Below are positions 47,268-61,580 of a stretch of 64,000 nucleotides of DNA, one piece after another. How positions within the stretch are numbered: position 1 is the stretch's first letter; the number at the start of each line of letters is the position of its first letter. This DNA comes from Amblyornis subalaris (taxonomy: Eukaryota > Chordata > Aves > Passeriformes > Ptilonorhynchidae): positions 62,001 to 126,000 of the forward strand of contig JACAXG010000231.1 of the NCBI GenBank assembly GCA_018881555.1, in the 5' to 3' direction. Under the pieces are notes generated by a model. It was not told where the DNA came from. It did not search any database and worked only from the letters and a program-made list of their open reading frames with translations. The position numbers and the translations under genes were made by a program.

Positions 47268-47490
47268 GGTTGGGAAGAAACTGTGGATGCTGCGGTTTCT
47301 TACTTGTTAAGAACTTGTTTATCAAAGAGCTCTAAGGAGCAGGCCCTGACTCTCAGCAGCCAGTTGAGCATGCCCAAAGATACCAGCAGACTGAAGAAGA
47401 ACATCACCCTCTTCTGTGATAGATTGGCCAAAGGTGGTCGCCTTTCACTGAGCACAGATTCAGCCACGCAGCAAGCTNTGGTCATGCCAG
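47268..47490 (+). CDS. Internal coding exon of an unidentified host gene
   Basis: The pyrimidine-rich tract TTTCCTTTTCTTTAATGCAG precedes the exon and GTACAT follows. The 223 bases encode 74 residues plus one base (phase 0 start, phase 1 end), beginning GWEETVDAAVSYLLRTCLSK and ending VMP. One N at 47478 falls in a codon that is TTG-like or similar (NTG), so it cannot be a stop. The first half is probably helical, and the middle is basic and polar (MPKDTSRLKKN, FCDRLAKGG), ending in a Ser/Thr-rich stretch. Codon choice and composition differ clearly from the AT-rich flanks, which supports a real exon. The phase fits direct splicing from the exon at 24829-25011. I do not recognise the protein family. 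Confidence 0.8.
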
Positions 47491-48255
47491 GTACATCAAG
47501 TGCACGTTCAGAATTCAAAATATTTTGCATACTAAATATATTGCATACTAAAACTAAAAATTTTGCACATTTTATTTTCTTGGCAGTTTGTTTTTCATTG
47601 ATTGTGGAAACCAAACACTGTTTGTGTTGCTGACAAGTAGAGTGACTTAGCTAATAAGATAATTTAAAATCTGAGGGTTTTTTTCTCATTTTATTCAACA
47701 CTTACTGTTGCTCTTACACAATATGCACAGTAATGCAGCAAATTAAATCCAGATGGTCATCTTTATCCTCTGAAATTCTTATCACTTGTTTCTTTACACT
47801 TTTCGACTGAATGTGTACATGTGTATATTTCTAATGTGATTGAAAAAGGAGGAGTGAAAAGTCCTGCTTTCTTGATAAAGAAATTAATATATTTATATTA
47901 GTGGCTTTATGGCATATCCATATGACAAATCATGAAGTAGTGATAACACTAAATAAAAAAATCTGCAACTTCAGAAAGTACTAGTTGACTGGGTGATATC
48001 TCACAGAAAGTATGAAATTGAAGATGAAACGAATTTAAGTATGGGTTGAGTAATATTTCCTGTATAGAAAAAGAATGTGGGCAAGATTTCACAGTGCACA
48101 ATGATTTAAATGAATGTCGTGGAATTACCATTTTTAAAGGGAAATTTTATTCATGTTGTTTTTAGTAATAGTGGGAGCAAAGCCACACTTTTTCTGTAGA
48201 GTCTGAAGTTTAGCATCTTGGTACATTGCAAGACATTTTCTTCCTGCCTTTTTCT

Positions 48256-48271
48256 GAGAGAGAGAGAGAGG
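48256..48271. repeat. GA dinucleotide microsatellite
   Basis: Eight tandem GA units; a simple repeat with no coding signal. Confidence 0.85.
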
Positions 48272-51200
48272 TGGATAGACAGTCTCTTAGTAAACATGAG
48301 ATACTCCTGCTGACTTGGAAACAGGTTTTTGTTCCCAGCTTTCTGCTCTGAATTTGGATTGGCTGTTTGTTCAGCTTCATACTTCCCTAAATCACAATGG
48401 TCTTTGCTCTCAATGCCTACATCTGTAGGGAAAAGTTTGTATTTTATATATACACTTCATGCTTAAAATTGGGAGTTTATTATTTTGACTTCATGGATAT
48501 TGTTTTTGATGAAGTTTGGAGTTGTGTTAGGGCAGTATCTTGATTATCAGTATTTTCTTACATTACAAAGAATAATTAAATTCCTGTTTAATATAATATG
48601 AATGGCCTGTGCAATGTTTCAGCAACTCAAAAGTCCTAGTCATTACTATGTGCAGTCCGCCTTTGCATGTGCTACTATAAATGATTAGGTAAAAAAGCTG
48701 CAGGCTGTGCAGTGGTAGAAATGATATGTATACAATTTTACTTTAGTGTTACATTGTTGCCATATCTGGAACCAAACTCATAATCTTGTGAAGTGAGGAA
48801 GTGAGGCAGAATAAGTGTCATACTAGTTTTACAAATTTTTACTAGTATTTCTTTGCAAGACTGAAATATGTGTGAAGGACATTTCATTTGTTGAACTTTG
48901 ATTATAGAACCATTGTTTTTCCTTCTAAGGATTTTGAAAAAGTGTAAATAGCTGCAGTTCAACATTTTCCACCTAAGCTAATAAGGCAAATTTATTTAAT
49001 AAGGAAATTCACTTCTGCCTATTCAGTTGACTAATATTGTTGAGTTCAGGGAACTATGCAATTAGATTATGAGTAATTCTTTTAGGAAAAGAGTAAAATT
49101 TGTAAAAATTGTAAACAAATTAGAAGAAATCTTGCTCTTGATAGACCTTACTTTTACTCGTTAACTGTTGAGAGAATATAAATTTTGAAAGAGCTCAAAA
49201 ATTAGAAATTTCATCTTAATTTACAGGAGAAGCTCATTAGAGAGAAATACTTCTGTCAAATGCTCATAATAGTGTAGTATTTAAGTAGTTACCCTCCAGC
49301 AGGATGTGCTGTGTGATTTGAAACTGTGTTTGTATTTGAACAGCCTGGAGAAAACTTGAAGCTTCTTTTTGAGAATGAATGTTTTACTGATGCTTTTTAA
49401 AACGTGTTTGTCTTGTCACCTGTTCAGGTTCTCTGTGGCTATCTCTACCTTGGCAAGTAATGTGGTCTGTTAGAAGCAGATCTGCAGGGCAAAGGGGTTG
49501 AGGCTGGAGACATGACTTGTATCACCTATGTGTTTCAGAAGTAGCTCGGTGCTTGTCTGATTTACTGATTCTCCATTAGCAGTTGGAGTGCTCTAGGTAC
49601 NTTCCTGGAATTCGTCTGCCTGATTAGATTCACCTAAAAGAAATGAGTTCCTGTCCTCAAGACCACTCCTCAGTGTGAAAACAGTGCAGTTAGCAGGTAC
49701 AATCAAGACATTTGCCTCACTGTTCAGTCCAACTAAAAATACCTGTTCTGTCTACACTAAAAAGAAATTGAGAATGATGCCTTACAAAGGGAAACCAGTA
49801 TACAAAATAACTATATGCTGTTGAGAAAAGAGCTCTTCGATAAAGCCTAGAAAACAGAGGAACTGCTTCTCCCAGCCCTTAAAGCAGAAAACAGGAATAG
49901 GTAGAGGAGAATGAGTTAGAACTGTACATGGAGAGGGATATTGAGAATTGTATTTGTATCTGAGGATTTATGGTTAAATACTGGATGTTTATGTAGGGGA
50001 AAGTTCTTCAGGATGTTTAAGCTCCAAGCCAAGCCAAAGATGGTCCCATAATTGTTCACTAGTGTAGCCATCATTAGCTTGAGGGTTTTGTTCAATGCCA
50101 CTTTTTCTTAAGCCCATTCTTTTTCTTAATGTTGAAAACCCCTTTTTCCATTGCAACCAGGTTCAAAAAATTTCTTTTAAAGTACCTTAGACCCTTCTGG
50201 CAATGCAGCACTGTAACAGTAGGCTCAATTTCTAGAAGTTATATTTAATATGTTCAAGATGGTCTACCCTGAAATCTAGAGAAATTGCCTGAAGCCACAT
50301 TGAAAAGCTGATGATTATCTCTAAGTGTGCAACTATTTGAAAGACGCCTTCAAAAGTAGTTGTCAGTATTTGTAGTTAATCCAAGAGTATATATTAGAGG
50401 TAGGCCATGGTCTCTGCTGNGTCTGGGTTTTGTTCATTATTTTCTTTAATGGCTTCCATGATGGAATATGGGCATGAATGTTAAAATTGCGGTTTTGCAA
50501 CAAGCTTGCAGTAGTTTCAGGCATATTGAGAGAACAATAATGCTGATCTTGATAAATTAGAGGAAGGATCTGAAGTTATTAAGACGGTTTTCAGTAGAGA
50601 CAAGCGCCAAGGAACTCCAGCAAGTAAGAATCTGACAAACTAAAATTTGAGCACTGTTGCTGTAGGAGAGGCTCATGGNTGTTACATTGGACGAGCAACT
50701 GAATAAAAGTCAGCAATATGATCCCATTAGAGGTGAATTTCAATTCTGGGTTGTAGTCATATGACTTTTAATGAGGAGATATGATGGTTTCTTTCTATTC
50801 TTCATTAACAAGACTCACAAGGGAACATAATTTAAGAAAAACCTAGACAAATTGAGTAGAGTTCTGAGGGAAAAATAAAGAGAAGTTTGAGGAGGGACAT
50901 GATAGTTTTCCAGTATGTAAGATGTTCTTATATGGGTGATTAAAATTTAATCAGAATCGTTGGCTAAATATGATTATAACTGTAAGCCACATCAAGCTAT
51001 ATCATGTACTGTGTTGCTTTTGGCAATGCATGAATGGCTGGATGAGAGGAGCAGTGAGGGGCTTAGGGAGTGGTGCCAACCCAAAGTGTGGGTCAGTGCC
51101 AGGGAAGTGCTTGGAAAGGTGCTGTAGGCCACCCACATTGTCATGTATTGAGTTTAATGGATGCGAGAATTTATACCATAAATCCCGATGACCTGTAGTG

Positions 51201-54200
51201 AGTTAATTCTGTGAGTTTTAATGGTCTCTTATAATANCTGTCTGTTTTGCAGGATTGCTTTTAAAATCTTCATGAGTATTAACTGTGGCTGTTTGAAGAC
51301 TTGTTTAGCTGTCGGTCTGATTGGAGCTCTGTTTACAATATTGCTTCTCCTGTGTTTTGGGAATCTCAGTTACTATTTGGCTAGAATGTGACCCTGCTTT
51401 TCCTATAGTACTTCCTGGTGTGGTGCACAAATGGCACCTGTTCAAGGCTTTGTTCAAGCAAGGATTTTTAAATTTAAATTAGGAATTTATTTTTTTTTAA
51501 ACTGTCCTTTTTCTTCTACTTTTTTTTTTTTTAACTGGACTTTGGTATTTTTTTCTCTTTGTTTCACTAGGGGATCATTGTACTGTGCTTTAGCATGATT
51601 TACTCACATAGTTGAATATAACTGGAGCAGTAGAGAATGTATTATTTAACCTGAAAGTCATTTACTGAACTCCATCACTGAAATCTGTGGAATGCCAAAG
51701 ACTGTCACCTTACCAGATGAATGAATCTTTAGAACTGAAATTATAAGGAAAAGGAGAAATATTTTGCATCCAGAAAATACGATTTACAAAGTTTTGTGTA
51801 AGTGTAGTATTTAAAATTTATATAAATTTAAAACTGGAAGTCATGCTGACTGCCTGTCTAGTTGTCCACTTTGTGTTGTGATTGAGTTAGCATATCTGAA
51901 CATCAGTGACAAAGTTTATCTGAACTCTTAAGCACCTTGAATAAGGCTGAATATCTCTTGATATCGTTTATGGTAGCTTAGTGTACTTGTTGGAAGGTTT
52001 TCCTAATGTTTGATATACATTGTTTTTTCTGCAAATCAGAGTGCTTTATTGTGAATATTGAAGGCGGAGGTGGCAATTAATGATGTTCTTTAATTGTTTA
52101 AAACTTTGGAGTATTTTTAGTACATTCCTTCAGTAACTTTTCTTTTACACTAATTGTGACTAAATTATTGCAGTCTTTTTATGATGATTTTCAGTCTTAC
52201 TGTTTGTTTTCCAAAATGGAATGCTTTTCCTTTAGTTTGTAGCAGGGAGTATACCCTATCGTTACTCTGCCCCATCTCAATTTCAAGACCCTTTCCTACA
52301 AATTTCTTGCCTAACCAGATGTTTCCCATTCTGTACTTATACAGAATCAGCATGGTAGTGTTTACTTGACTGGATACTTTGTTTTAATTTATCAAGTTGA
52401 TTNTAATTCTACTCTGTATAAGTACGTTTCTGTCGTTTAGATTATGAATTTGTAATGCAGACTTTAAAGGCAATGTTCTTTACCACATTAAGTGTATATG
52501 TATGCATCCAGAATCTTTACTCGTGCTTTAGAAGACGAAAGTTTTTCTAGGATTTCTTTTCCTTGCATAAGCATATAAAACCCTATTTTCAAAATCCTGT
52601 AGTGATATCTGAGAGTGAATATTGCCCATTTGAAAGCTGTGTTCTTCACTGGAAAACTGGGATGCAACAGAATGTGTCATATTCCTTTAGGAACTCTCTG
52701 TTTACATGCTATTAAACTTGAGGAGAATGTTAGTACTAATTGAAAAAAACATGTGGATTTGAGAATCTGGAAGACAAATATTAATTTGTATATAAGAATT
52801 AGACATAAACATTACTGCAAACTTCTTAGTACATTGAGTGTATCTAAAGAAAGACTAGCAATAGTTTGTTTGATCTGAAAAAATAGGATTTTTGTTGTTG
52901 CAAATTCCTCTCTTACACCATTAATTATGAATTCTTCATTGGTCATTAGGGGAAAGGAATGTGCAGTATACGTCAGGTGTTCTCCAACTTTGTAGCATGG
53001 ACTTTAATGAAGAATATCTTGAAAAATGTAGTGGCTGACTTTTGTGCTCACACAGGTTCCTGTGTTCNTAATGTTATCTCAGTAGCAATTACAGTAATTT
53101 TTTTTTTTGTGAAGAAGTTAGAATCATGTAATTTAAATTTCAAGCAGCCTGAAGAGGGCATAGACAAAGTCAGCCCAGAGTACTAGGCAATGCTTTTGAA
53201 CTACCAGCAGATATTTACAAAAATCATGTGAGGCTGACAGAGCATGGTTTGAGATCTTTTCCTGTAACTTAAGTATTGCAAGCCTGAGATCATGATGTGT
53301 TGACAGCTTTGTATAGCCCCCCATGCTGGTACAAAGAAGTGTATAAAAATATGGTTTTTTTTCTTGTAGATGTGACACAAGTCCAGTGTTCTTTATTTCT
53401 GCAGAAGACTATGGTCCATTATGAAGTGTGGTTCTCACTTAAGATATTTTCTATATGTTTTCTGTGGCTGTAAAATATTGAAGTACTTTTTTGTTTTTCC
53501 TTTAGTAACCCTTAAAGTGATGCTTTTAGATTTTTTTTTCTTATTTTAGTTTCAAGATATTGGGTATTCATAAAGCTTTTTAGCACTGCTTATTAAATCT
53601 ATGTAAGGAAAAGTATTCACAAGGCTTGCTGAAAGTACTTGCAAGGATTTTGTAGACATAAAGACTGGTCAGTACTGACTGATGGGACTGGTAGTCATTG
53701 ACCAAATTAGATTCAGCATTTTTCCTGTCTTTTTCATAGTGTTCCTCACCTGTTTCCACTATTCCCCACCTGTTTCCATTCAAGTACCATTTACAAAATC
53801 TAAAGGACGTTGGTGAGTATCTGTGAATTCAGGAATCTGTACCTTAATAATAGTGCTTATTTCTCATTGAAAGTCAGGTTGCTAAGGACTTTTTTCTTAG
53901 ATATACCTGGAGGCTTTTACTGCACACTTACAAAACAGTGCAAATTCATTCCTATGGATTTCTTAACTCACATCCTTAAATATGAAATTGACATTAAGTG
54001 ACTTTAACTATTGCAAGGAAAACTCTAACTCATATTTTCTAACTTCCTTAAAATAATACAGGTTGATCAATTAAATACCTTGACTGATTCCCCCAGGAAG
54101 TGAGTTATTTACTAATAGTGAAAAAGTATTGTTTTCATGTGTGAGATAATATAAAAAGAAACTGAACTCTGCATTTAAAGATTTTTCTTACATTTGCTGG

Positions 54201-57039
54201 CTAAATTTGTTTAAAATATGTATATGAAGTATAGCTATGTATCACTGAAGTATTGCATTCATTATTCTTTTTTTCTTAAGTGCTCAAAACTTGTATTTAC
54301 CTGATTTGAAAGTTAATGTATGTTTGCAGGGTGGTAACTTGTGTACTATTTGTGTTGAAACCAAAATAGATCCATCATCATTGTATAAGTTTTTTTGAAA
54401 TTCCTGTATTTTTCNTACTGCCTTAAGGCACACAGACATTTTGGTAAAATATGTGGTTTCTATCTNGCCCTTTTAGTTCTTCCTTCTAGGAAGCCTTCTA
54501 AGGCTACCAGTATGGCTCTGATTTGTTTTGGTTTTTTTTGCTTTCTTTCCACCTCCGTTTTTCCTCAACTGTTTTCTGTATTTCTCCTCTCTGCTTCAGG
54601 CTTCACTGGTTTCTTTCTTCATCCTGTGCCATTAGATGTCCATTCAACTCCATGCACAGTCCTTTCATTGTGATGGTTGGACCAAGTAACCCCATCACTC
54701 GCCACTCAAAAGAGTAAATGACTCTGACAGAGAGAGGTAGCAGCAAAAGGGTAGGAAGATCCTTTTCCTGATCAGCTGTCATTCTAGGTCACACAAAGCA
54801 GTAACTGCAGAGGAAATCCTGTGGTACCAGTGTGGGTCTATCAGGCAAGGAGATTTTAACAAGTTTTGAAAAAGGCGCAATAGAGACTAAATCCATAAAC
54901 AGTGTGATCATTGTGTATTTATGTGTCCAATTTGTGCAGCTCTGCATGGCTGAGCTGCTGTGCCAGTTTAAACATAACTTTCTTCTCTCCATCTAATTGC
55001 AGATGATAATCACATAAGAATGATAAGAGCGAATAACTCTGACAGACATTAGCATTGTCATGTGCTCCTGTTAAATTGTGTTGGGTCAGCTAATAATGAG
55101 ACATGATATAGTATATAATGGAACATGATACAGTGTTGCAATTTTAATTTGACTTCTAGTTCTTCATGTTTAAAATATTTTTTCAGAAAATTATCAGCTG
55201 TTCACAATGAACAGGTCCATCTTAATATAAAAGCCTAGAAATAATCGAATAGTAATATATCAAACATTTTAAACTAATTGTTCAGGGGTTTTTTTTTGAG
55301 ACTAAAATATGTCCCTTGCCCCATAAAGCTGATTTAGTGAAAAGGAAGGGGAGTAGCAAGTCATTAGGGAGAATTTTGGGAGCACTTACAGCAACAANTT
55401 TTTGTGGTTGCTCAAGAAAAGCTTAAGAACAGTTTAGTGTAGCCAGAAACTTGATTGTTTGGCTCTCTGATGTGGATCTTTACTCTTTGTGATTTCTTTC
55501 CATTGTAACTTTCTTTGCTCTTTAAAACTTTTATTTCTATTGTGTTAGTAATAGTAGTTGGTCATTTATTTATGTGGAGAGGAAAATTGAACTATACAGA
55601 AAATAAGTGACATTCCCAAGGTTTCCGCCGTAATACTTGTGTATAAACAGAGTTCAAATATGCCTTGCAATCTTCTGTCGTGGCTCCTATGTACAGTTTG
55701 GTTTAGGTGTGTTANGTTAAAACACAAATTAATAGATTGTGGTGAGCCCAGCAACACATTGCGGCCTGTTCTTGCATCATTTGGCTTGGTTTAGGTGAGC
55801 ACATTTAAAACTGGAAATCTGAATATCGGACATGGGAAGAAAGCGAGGAAGAATGTCTGAGGTGGTCTTTGATTTTAATTCACTTGGTCAAGTTTCATCA
55901 CCCTGCAGGACTCAAATGATAGTTCCCCAAGTAGTTAATTTTCAGGGATTATATAAATAATGGTAAAGCATTTGAATTTTTTTTTTTTAATTGAAATAAA
56001 GGCACTGATAGAAAATACATGGGTTTTTTTCCAGGGCATTCCAAGTTCCAGTGTTGTGAAAAGGGGCAAAATAAGATGGAAGAGTAACAAGACACATTTT
56101 TGTGTAGGGTTGTGAAAAGGTTTTTATTATGTTGTTTAGAACATCTCCCCTCCTCAATTGATATTACAGCTGGCAAAAACCACAGGGGGAAGGAGTACAA
56201 AGGTTAAGAAGGCTAAAGCAATAACATTTTTTTAAAAATGAATAATTTAAAGAGGAAAATGTCATGCATAATGAATAAAAAAGAAATCCCTCTTGAGATT
56301 TGGGATTCATTCATTTGTGGTACTATGAAATTTAGTTGGCAGCATTGCAATTCCAACTTGCCTCAACTAAGTACAGTTCGGATCAACACATTAGTGCCTT
56401 GGTGTGCACGATTCTATTGCTGGCTCTTTGCATTGAAATCCATTAAATTTTAATATGTCCTATTTAGGTATAAGTGGTCACAAATGATTCATAATGTTGA
56501 GGTAAGCTTTTGGTGAAAATAAGTGTCAGTTGAAAAAATCTCTCCTAATCATCGTGCTTGTCACTGGACTGTATTTTCTATGTTGTTTGAATCTTTTAGA
56601 GACCACAGGCACAAATAAACTTGTAAAATCTGCTTTAATGAGGTAATTGTTCAAAACTATACAAAAAGTATTGCTAACAGAGAAAGTTTGCAGTGTTCCG
56701 TTTTAGAAGACTCAATAGTTGCAGGTAAAATAAGTAAAGCTAAAACCTAGATAGTTATTTTAAGAGGCTGTANAAATTGTGTCATTTTTTTAAAAGATAA
56801 AGCCAAACGCATAATCATTTTATTTAAGGTATGATATTGATGGAGATTCAGTCTTACATGTTTAGTCATTCTTTGGGTTTCCTCTTCCCAGGTTTCTTGG
56901 TTCCTTTAAGCTTTTGTTTCCTGTGATATTTCAAGAACAGCCTATATGATGAAGTTTACTGGTATTTGTACATGAGCTATGGGCATTTGAAGGTCATAAT
57001 TAGCTCTGCAGTTTGGATGACGTTACTTTTCCTTTCCAG

Positions 57040-57172
57040 TCCCTATCTAGANAAGACCACCAGAAAATTACAGAGATTGTCTGCTTTTCCTGAGTACAAG
57101 ATGACAAAGTATCCATCCACAAAAAGTTTCAGCAGAGAGATCATACAGAGGGAGGAAGCAGAATATGCGAAG
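57040..57172 (+). CDS. Weak candidate exon of unknown gene
   Basis: A pyrimidine-rich tract (TTACTTTTCCTTTCCAG) precedes 133 open bases, followed by GTTAAT. Read with one leading base, it gives PYL, one ambiguous residue, then KTTRKLQRLSAFPEYKMTKY and on to EEAEYAK. The peptide is strongly charged, with a basic first half and an acidic end, unlike the hydrophobic noise of nearby frames. The donor is weaker than consensus. The phase (one leading base) does not follow directly from the phase 1 end of 47490, so another exon would be needed between them. It could also belong to a different transcript or be chance. I do not recognise the sequence. Confidence 0.35.
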
Positions 57173-57879
57173 GTTAATGGCTTATTTGGTTTCTTCTGAC
57201 TGGAAGTAGCATCTTTCAGTCAGCAGAGATGCAACTGTTTACACATCAGANGATGTTGTGGCCATTATTTCAGGTACCACAACCCACTTATTTTGCATTT
57301 GCTACGATTCTTTTGGTTTTCTGGCACATTCAGGTTGAGTAAACTTGGCTATTCTTTTATGCTGCCATAAATTAGATGCACCTTAGCTGAAATTGCTAGT
57401 GTTACATTATTATAAACTGTCCAGAGCAAGTGTGCCTGGAATGAGATAGCTTGCATAATTATTTTTTTTTGTATGTATTATCACTTAATTTGTCTTACAG
57501 CTTTTGAAGTGAAACTTACTCAATGTTTTGTTTGCTCTTCAGTTACAAAAAAATAAAAAAATAAAAAACCACTTGAGCAATAAAGCTATTATTGTTATTT
57601 TTTCCTCAATATTCAGGTCTCTTTAAAATGAAGTGTAGGTGTTTGCATATGTGGGATTGATCTCATAATTTCTATTATTTAGGCAGCATAAGTAACATGT
57701 ACGAGTCTATGGAAGTCTGTGGTGAATTAACAGTGTAAAACTATATGTACATCACTAACACCATTTACAGTGTATTTGCTCTTCCACATTACCATAAAGG
57801 AGTTCAATAAATCTAAACCTAGTGAAAATTTCGTATTTTGTACATGCAGAACTGATTTTTCAATTACTTCAGACCTTTT

Positions 57880-57955
57880 CAGAGCCTAATCCAAATCCTG
57901 ATGAAATCTGTGGGAGTTTTTCCATAGACTTCAGTAAGCTTTGGCTCAGGCCCCC
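57880..57955. repeat. Degenerate short interspersed repeat, copy 2
   Basis: It contains CCTAATCCAAATCCTGATGA, then GGGAGTTTTTCCATAGACTT and GGCTCAGGCCCC. This is the arrangement seen more clearly at 61581-61650 (ATCCTGGCCCC, GGGAGTTTTGTCATTGACTT). It looks like an old, partly palindromic dispersed element, strongly diverged. Confidence 0.5.
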
Positions 57956-60900
57956 ACTTTTCAATTTTTCAAACAGATTTGCCAAAAATCTGCAGAGAGC
58001 CAGGCACTTGGAAAGTTTTTACTTGCAGAGTACAGCTGGTTTTGAGTTGCATGCAGGAAAGTTCCCGGTGCTTTTTTGAAACAACAAAAAAATAGTTTTA
58101 AAGGTCTTATAACTTTAGTAGGTAAAAGAGTGGCTCTAACATTTGAAACTGAAATTGCCTTGGGTCTTAGTCTAAGCATGACAAACTCTGTACTAGAAGA
58201 TTGTTTTTTAAAATGCGTAACTATTTGATAACAAAGCTTTAAACTGCAGTTTTATTATAACTTTAGCTAAAATTTTCTTGGGTTATGAGTTTCAGAGAGC
58301 CAAGGATTAATGATTTAATAAATTATTTCTCTTTTTGTTCTAGTTTTTTGGTTTTGGCTTTTTTTTTCTTTTCTGTGGTGGAAAACTACACTACAATTAA
58401 AGAATTATTCCCTGAGGTTAACAACACTAATTTGAGAGAGAGCTCTTAAACTTCAGGGAACACATTATGCAGCCTGATCTATCTGGCGATGTAGGGCAGT
58501 TTTTGCTGCCGCTGGGTGGTTGGATCCCAGACTTGGAGGTAGATGTGGTTGGACATGCTGGGTTTTAGAGAGTGTGGGACACAGCCAGTGCCTTGGCAAG
58601 CATTGCTCGTAACCTTACATATCAGCCTAAGATTGAAATAGTGGCATTTTAAGGTAGCATCTTGGGTTGTGGATGACAGTCAGTGAGGTATAGAATGTCC
58701 CTCAGTTTCACTTTTATTTTTTTGCCTTTTTGAGTGATCACCTCTAGCACAGATTGGAGGCAGATCTGGCTGCAGTNATGTTCCTCAGTAGCTCCATTAT
58801 GAATTGCCCCCCCATGGTCTTGATGGATTTTTCTTAGGGACAAAAAGGGTGATATCTTACTGAATCTGAATGCCTGGTGTTACAAAGCTGTGTATCGTCA
58901 GTATTGAACTTGCAGATTTTTTTTTTTCTGAATTTTTAAGGAATGAGAGCATGTTTGTAACTGCTCTGCTTTTTTGTGAGCAGTCAGCTGTAAGTCTACT
59001 CGTGAACCTGGTATCAAAGGTTCAGCTAATGTTCACATGTTAAGTGAAGGTCCATAAATTCAAGTTTTCCTTGTCTCTATGTTTATTCAGATTCACCCAT
59101 CCCTAAAAGTTTGATCTAGTATTTGAGCTGGAAAATGTAATGAAATCAAACATATGAGGTACTTCATAACTCTGGCAGAGTTAAATTTTTTTTAAAATAA
59201 TTCTTGTTTTCCTAATTGTGTCCTGGCTGAAACACAAAGTGTGGTGATAAGAGGGCATGCAAAACTGAAGAATTACATAAACTTGAATCCCTAAGGTTTT
59301 GTTTTGATTTAGTTACACTTTGAGGCAAAGATTTAGCTCACCCTCTAGTAATTAGAATGTTGCTAAAGAAGTAATAAAAAAGTAATCTGTAGTTAGCTAC
59401 ATAATGCTGAAGTACTTTTTTTAGGATTATAAAAACCTTCAGCAAACTGGTAAAAACCGCAGGCTTGATGAGTTTCATGCGATTACCATGGTAGGCTGCA
59501 TATCTGTGGGTGTTTGCTGCGTGTTATAAGTGCAAATACCACAGCAGGGTGCATTGCCAGGAGCTCTGTGTCTTTTGATGAAAGATGTACTTTATTAATT
59601 CTGACCCTAACCAAAGCTTGACTTATTCCACTTAAAGGAAACTAGTTAACTGTAAATTAGAGATATCACCCAAAAGGGTATTACTTCAAAGTTGGGATAT
59701 GATTAGGGGGATGTTCCACTGTTTTAATCGAGTTTCGATTTTAATGACTTACTGTCTTCTATGTAACATTATGCAGCTGTGCCACACTCTGTGTTTCAAA
59801 GAACATTTTCTCAGCCTTTAAATTTACCATTAGAGATCAAAGAGAAGGTCTGATGTATATGGATGATGAAGGATGCCTCATTTCAAATGGATGGGTGAAC
59901 AGAAATAGTGCAACTAGAGGTAATAAATATTATGAACAACCTCTTTTATGTAAGTTATGTGGTGCTGAACTATATTAAATTTTATAGCTGCACTGAGAAA
60001 TCTTTTGAGATTATCTTAAAACTGTATCAGTGTACTGATAAGCATGTGTTTCTTCTAGCACTTTTTTCAAATGAACTGTTGAGTCAAAATGGAGGGGTTT
60101 TAAAGTAAAAATAATTGCTGGTGACATTCTTGAAAGCAGCTTTGAAATAAATGGATGCTTGAATTACATATAGGAATTTGTGAAGGACATTTCAGGGTAA
60201 AGTTTTGCTAAATGATCAGACTTTCCAATCTTAAAATTTGTTTAAATAGATATGAATTAGTTGGGTTTTATTTTCTCTAAAATGGAGCAGGTTTCTTGTA
60301 ACCAGAGTAGTCATTAGGGGTATTAGGTTGCTGTTCAGATATACTTAAATGAAGTTATGAACTGACATTCTTGTTTGAATCAGGTCATTGATAAAGCAGG
60401 CAACAATGCAACAGGAATTACGCAGGAGATTAAAGTTAGTGCAGTAAATTATGTTAGATATCCTGGATCTGATTACATTCTACCATAAAGTGTTGAGGCG
60501 AAGGAGGTTCAGTGGAGTAATGTAAAATAGACTCCAGCTATTATATTACTGTACGATGAAGTAGTTAAAGAGGTTAAGATCTAGCAACGGTCATATAATG
60601 TGTTAAAAGATTTTCCTGTGCTCCTGTGATTAAAATTCCTTCTGAAAGTAAGACGAGTTCTTATGATGCCTTTGGCAGTAAACAACTGCCATGTTTCCCT
60701 ACAAAGGAACTGTATTGGCAGAATTAACTTTGCAATAATTTCCCAGTCTGATGAGAAAAAATGACGCGGTTGTGCTTGGTTATTTCTTTTAATTAGTTAT
60801 CAAGGGAAAAATGCTTGTTGTACAATCTTACAACAGATTTCTTAAATATTTCCAAATAAAAAATTCTGGAATCTGTATCAAAAAGAGCCTTTGTTTTTGG

Positions 60901-61580
60901 TAATTTTTGCAGCACCTTAAAAACAGTTTTCTTCTAGTTTAGTGTAAAATTGATTCTCATGTGGATAAGTTGATTCTCTCTGGCTATTGAATTGCATATA
61001 CATGAGATCATTCTGGTTAGTGTAGTTACAGTGTGTATTGTAAATCCTGTGAAGAAATGGAAGGGGTGTTCAATTATAGTATTCATGGTTAATCTTACTC
61101 TTAATTCAGGTCCATGGTATGTAGAAGATATTCCTTTCAGTGTGTACATCATGATTCACTGTAAAATAAGAAGTTTTTTTGCAACACAGCATTGCCAAAC
61201 CAAGAAAGCACTTTATTTGTTGCTTCAAATCATTTGTATTTAGTGCAGGTATGCCACTTCAGCAGGTATGACCATCAGTGGTTGGGAATAGGTGTTGAGG
61301 GAGTGATAATAATTAATTTGTAGACCTGTGATAAGGTTATGCTAAGGAGAGCTTTGGTACATCTGGCTTGTTTGCTAATGTGAAAGAATGATCTTTGTTG
61401 TGGATGTTATGGTATTATATTTTTGACAGTTCAAGAGTTTACCTTAGTAGAATGAAAAAGGAATATGTATAGAGATATATACAATTAAGGCTCACCGTAG
61501 TAGGCTGCTTTAAGAAATTCTTGGCAGGTGCGGCAGTCTTTTCCTTCTGAACAGTGAAATAATTGCTTTGATCAACAAGA

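Noticed and set aside
51251..51390. Open frame after TTTTGCAG with a hydrophobic peptide (CLAVGLIGALFTILLLLCF)
   Set aside because: There is no downstream donor before the stop and no support from neighbouring exons. Hydrophobic frames are common in T-rich DNA.
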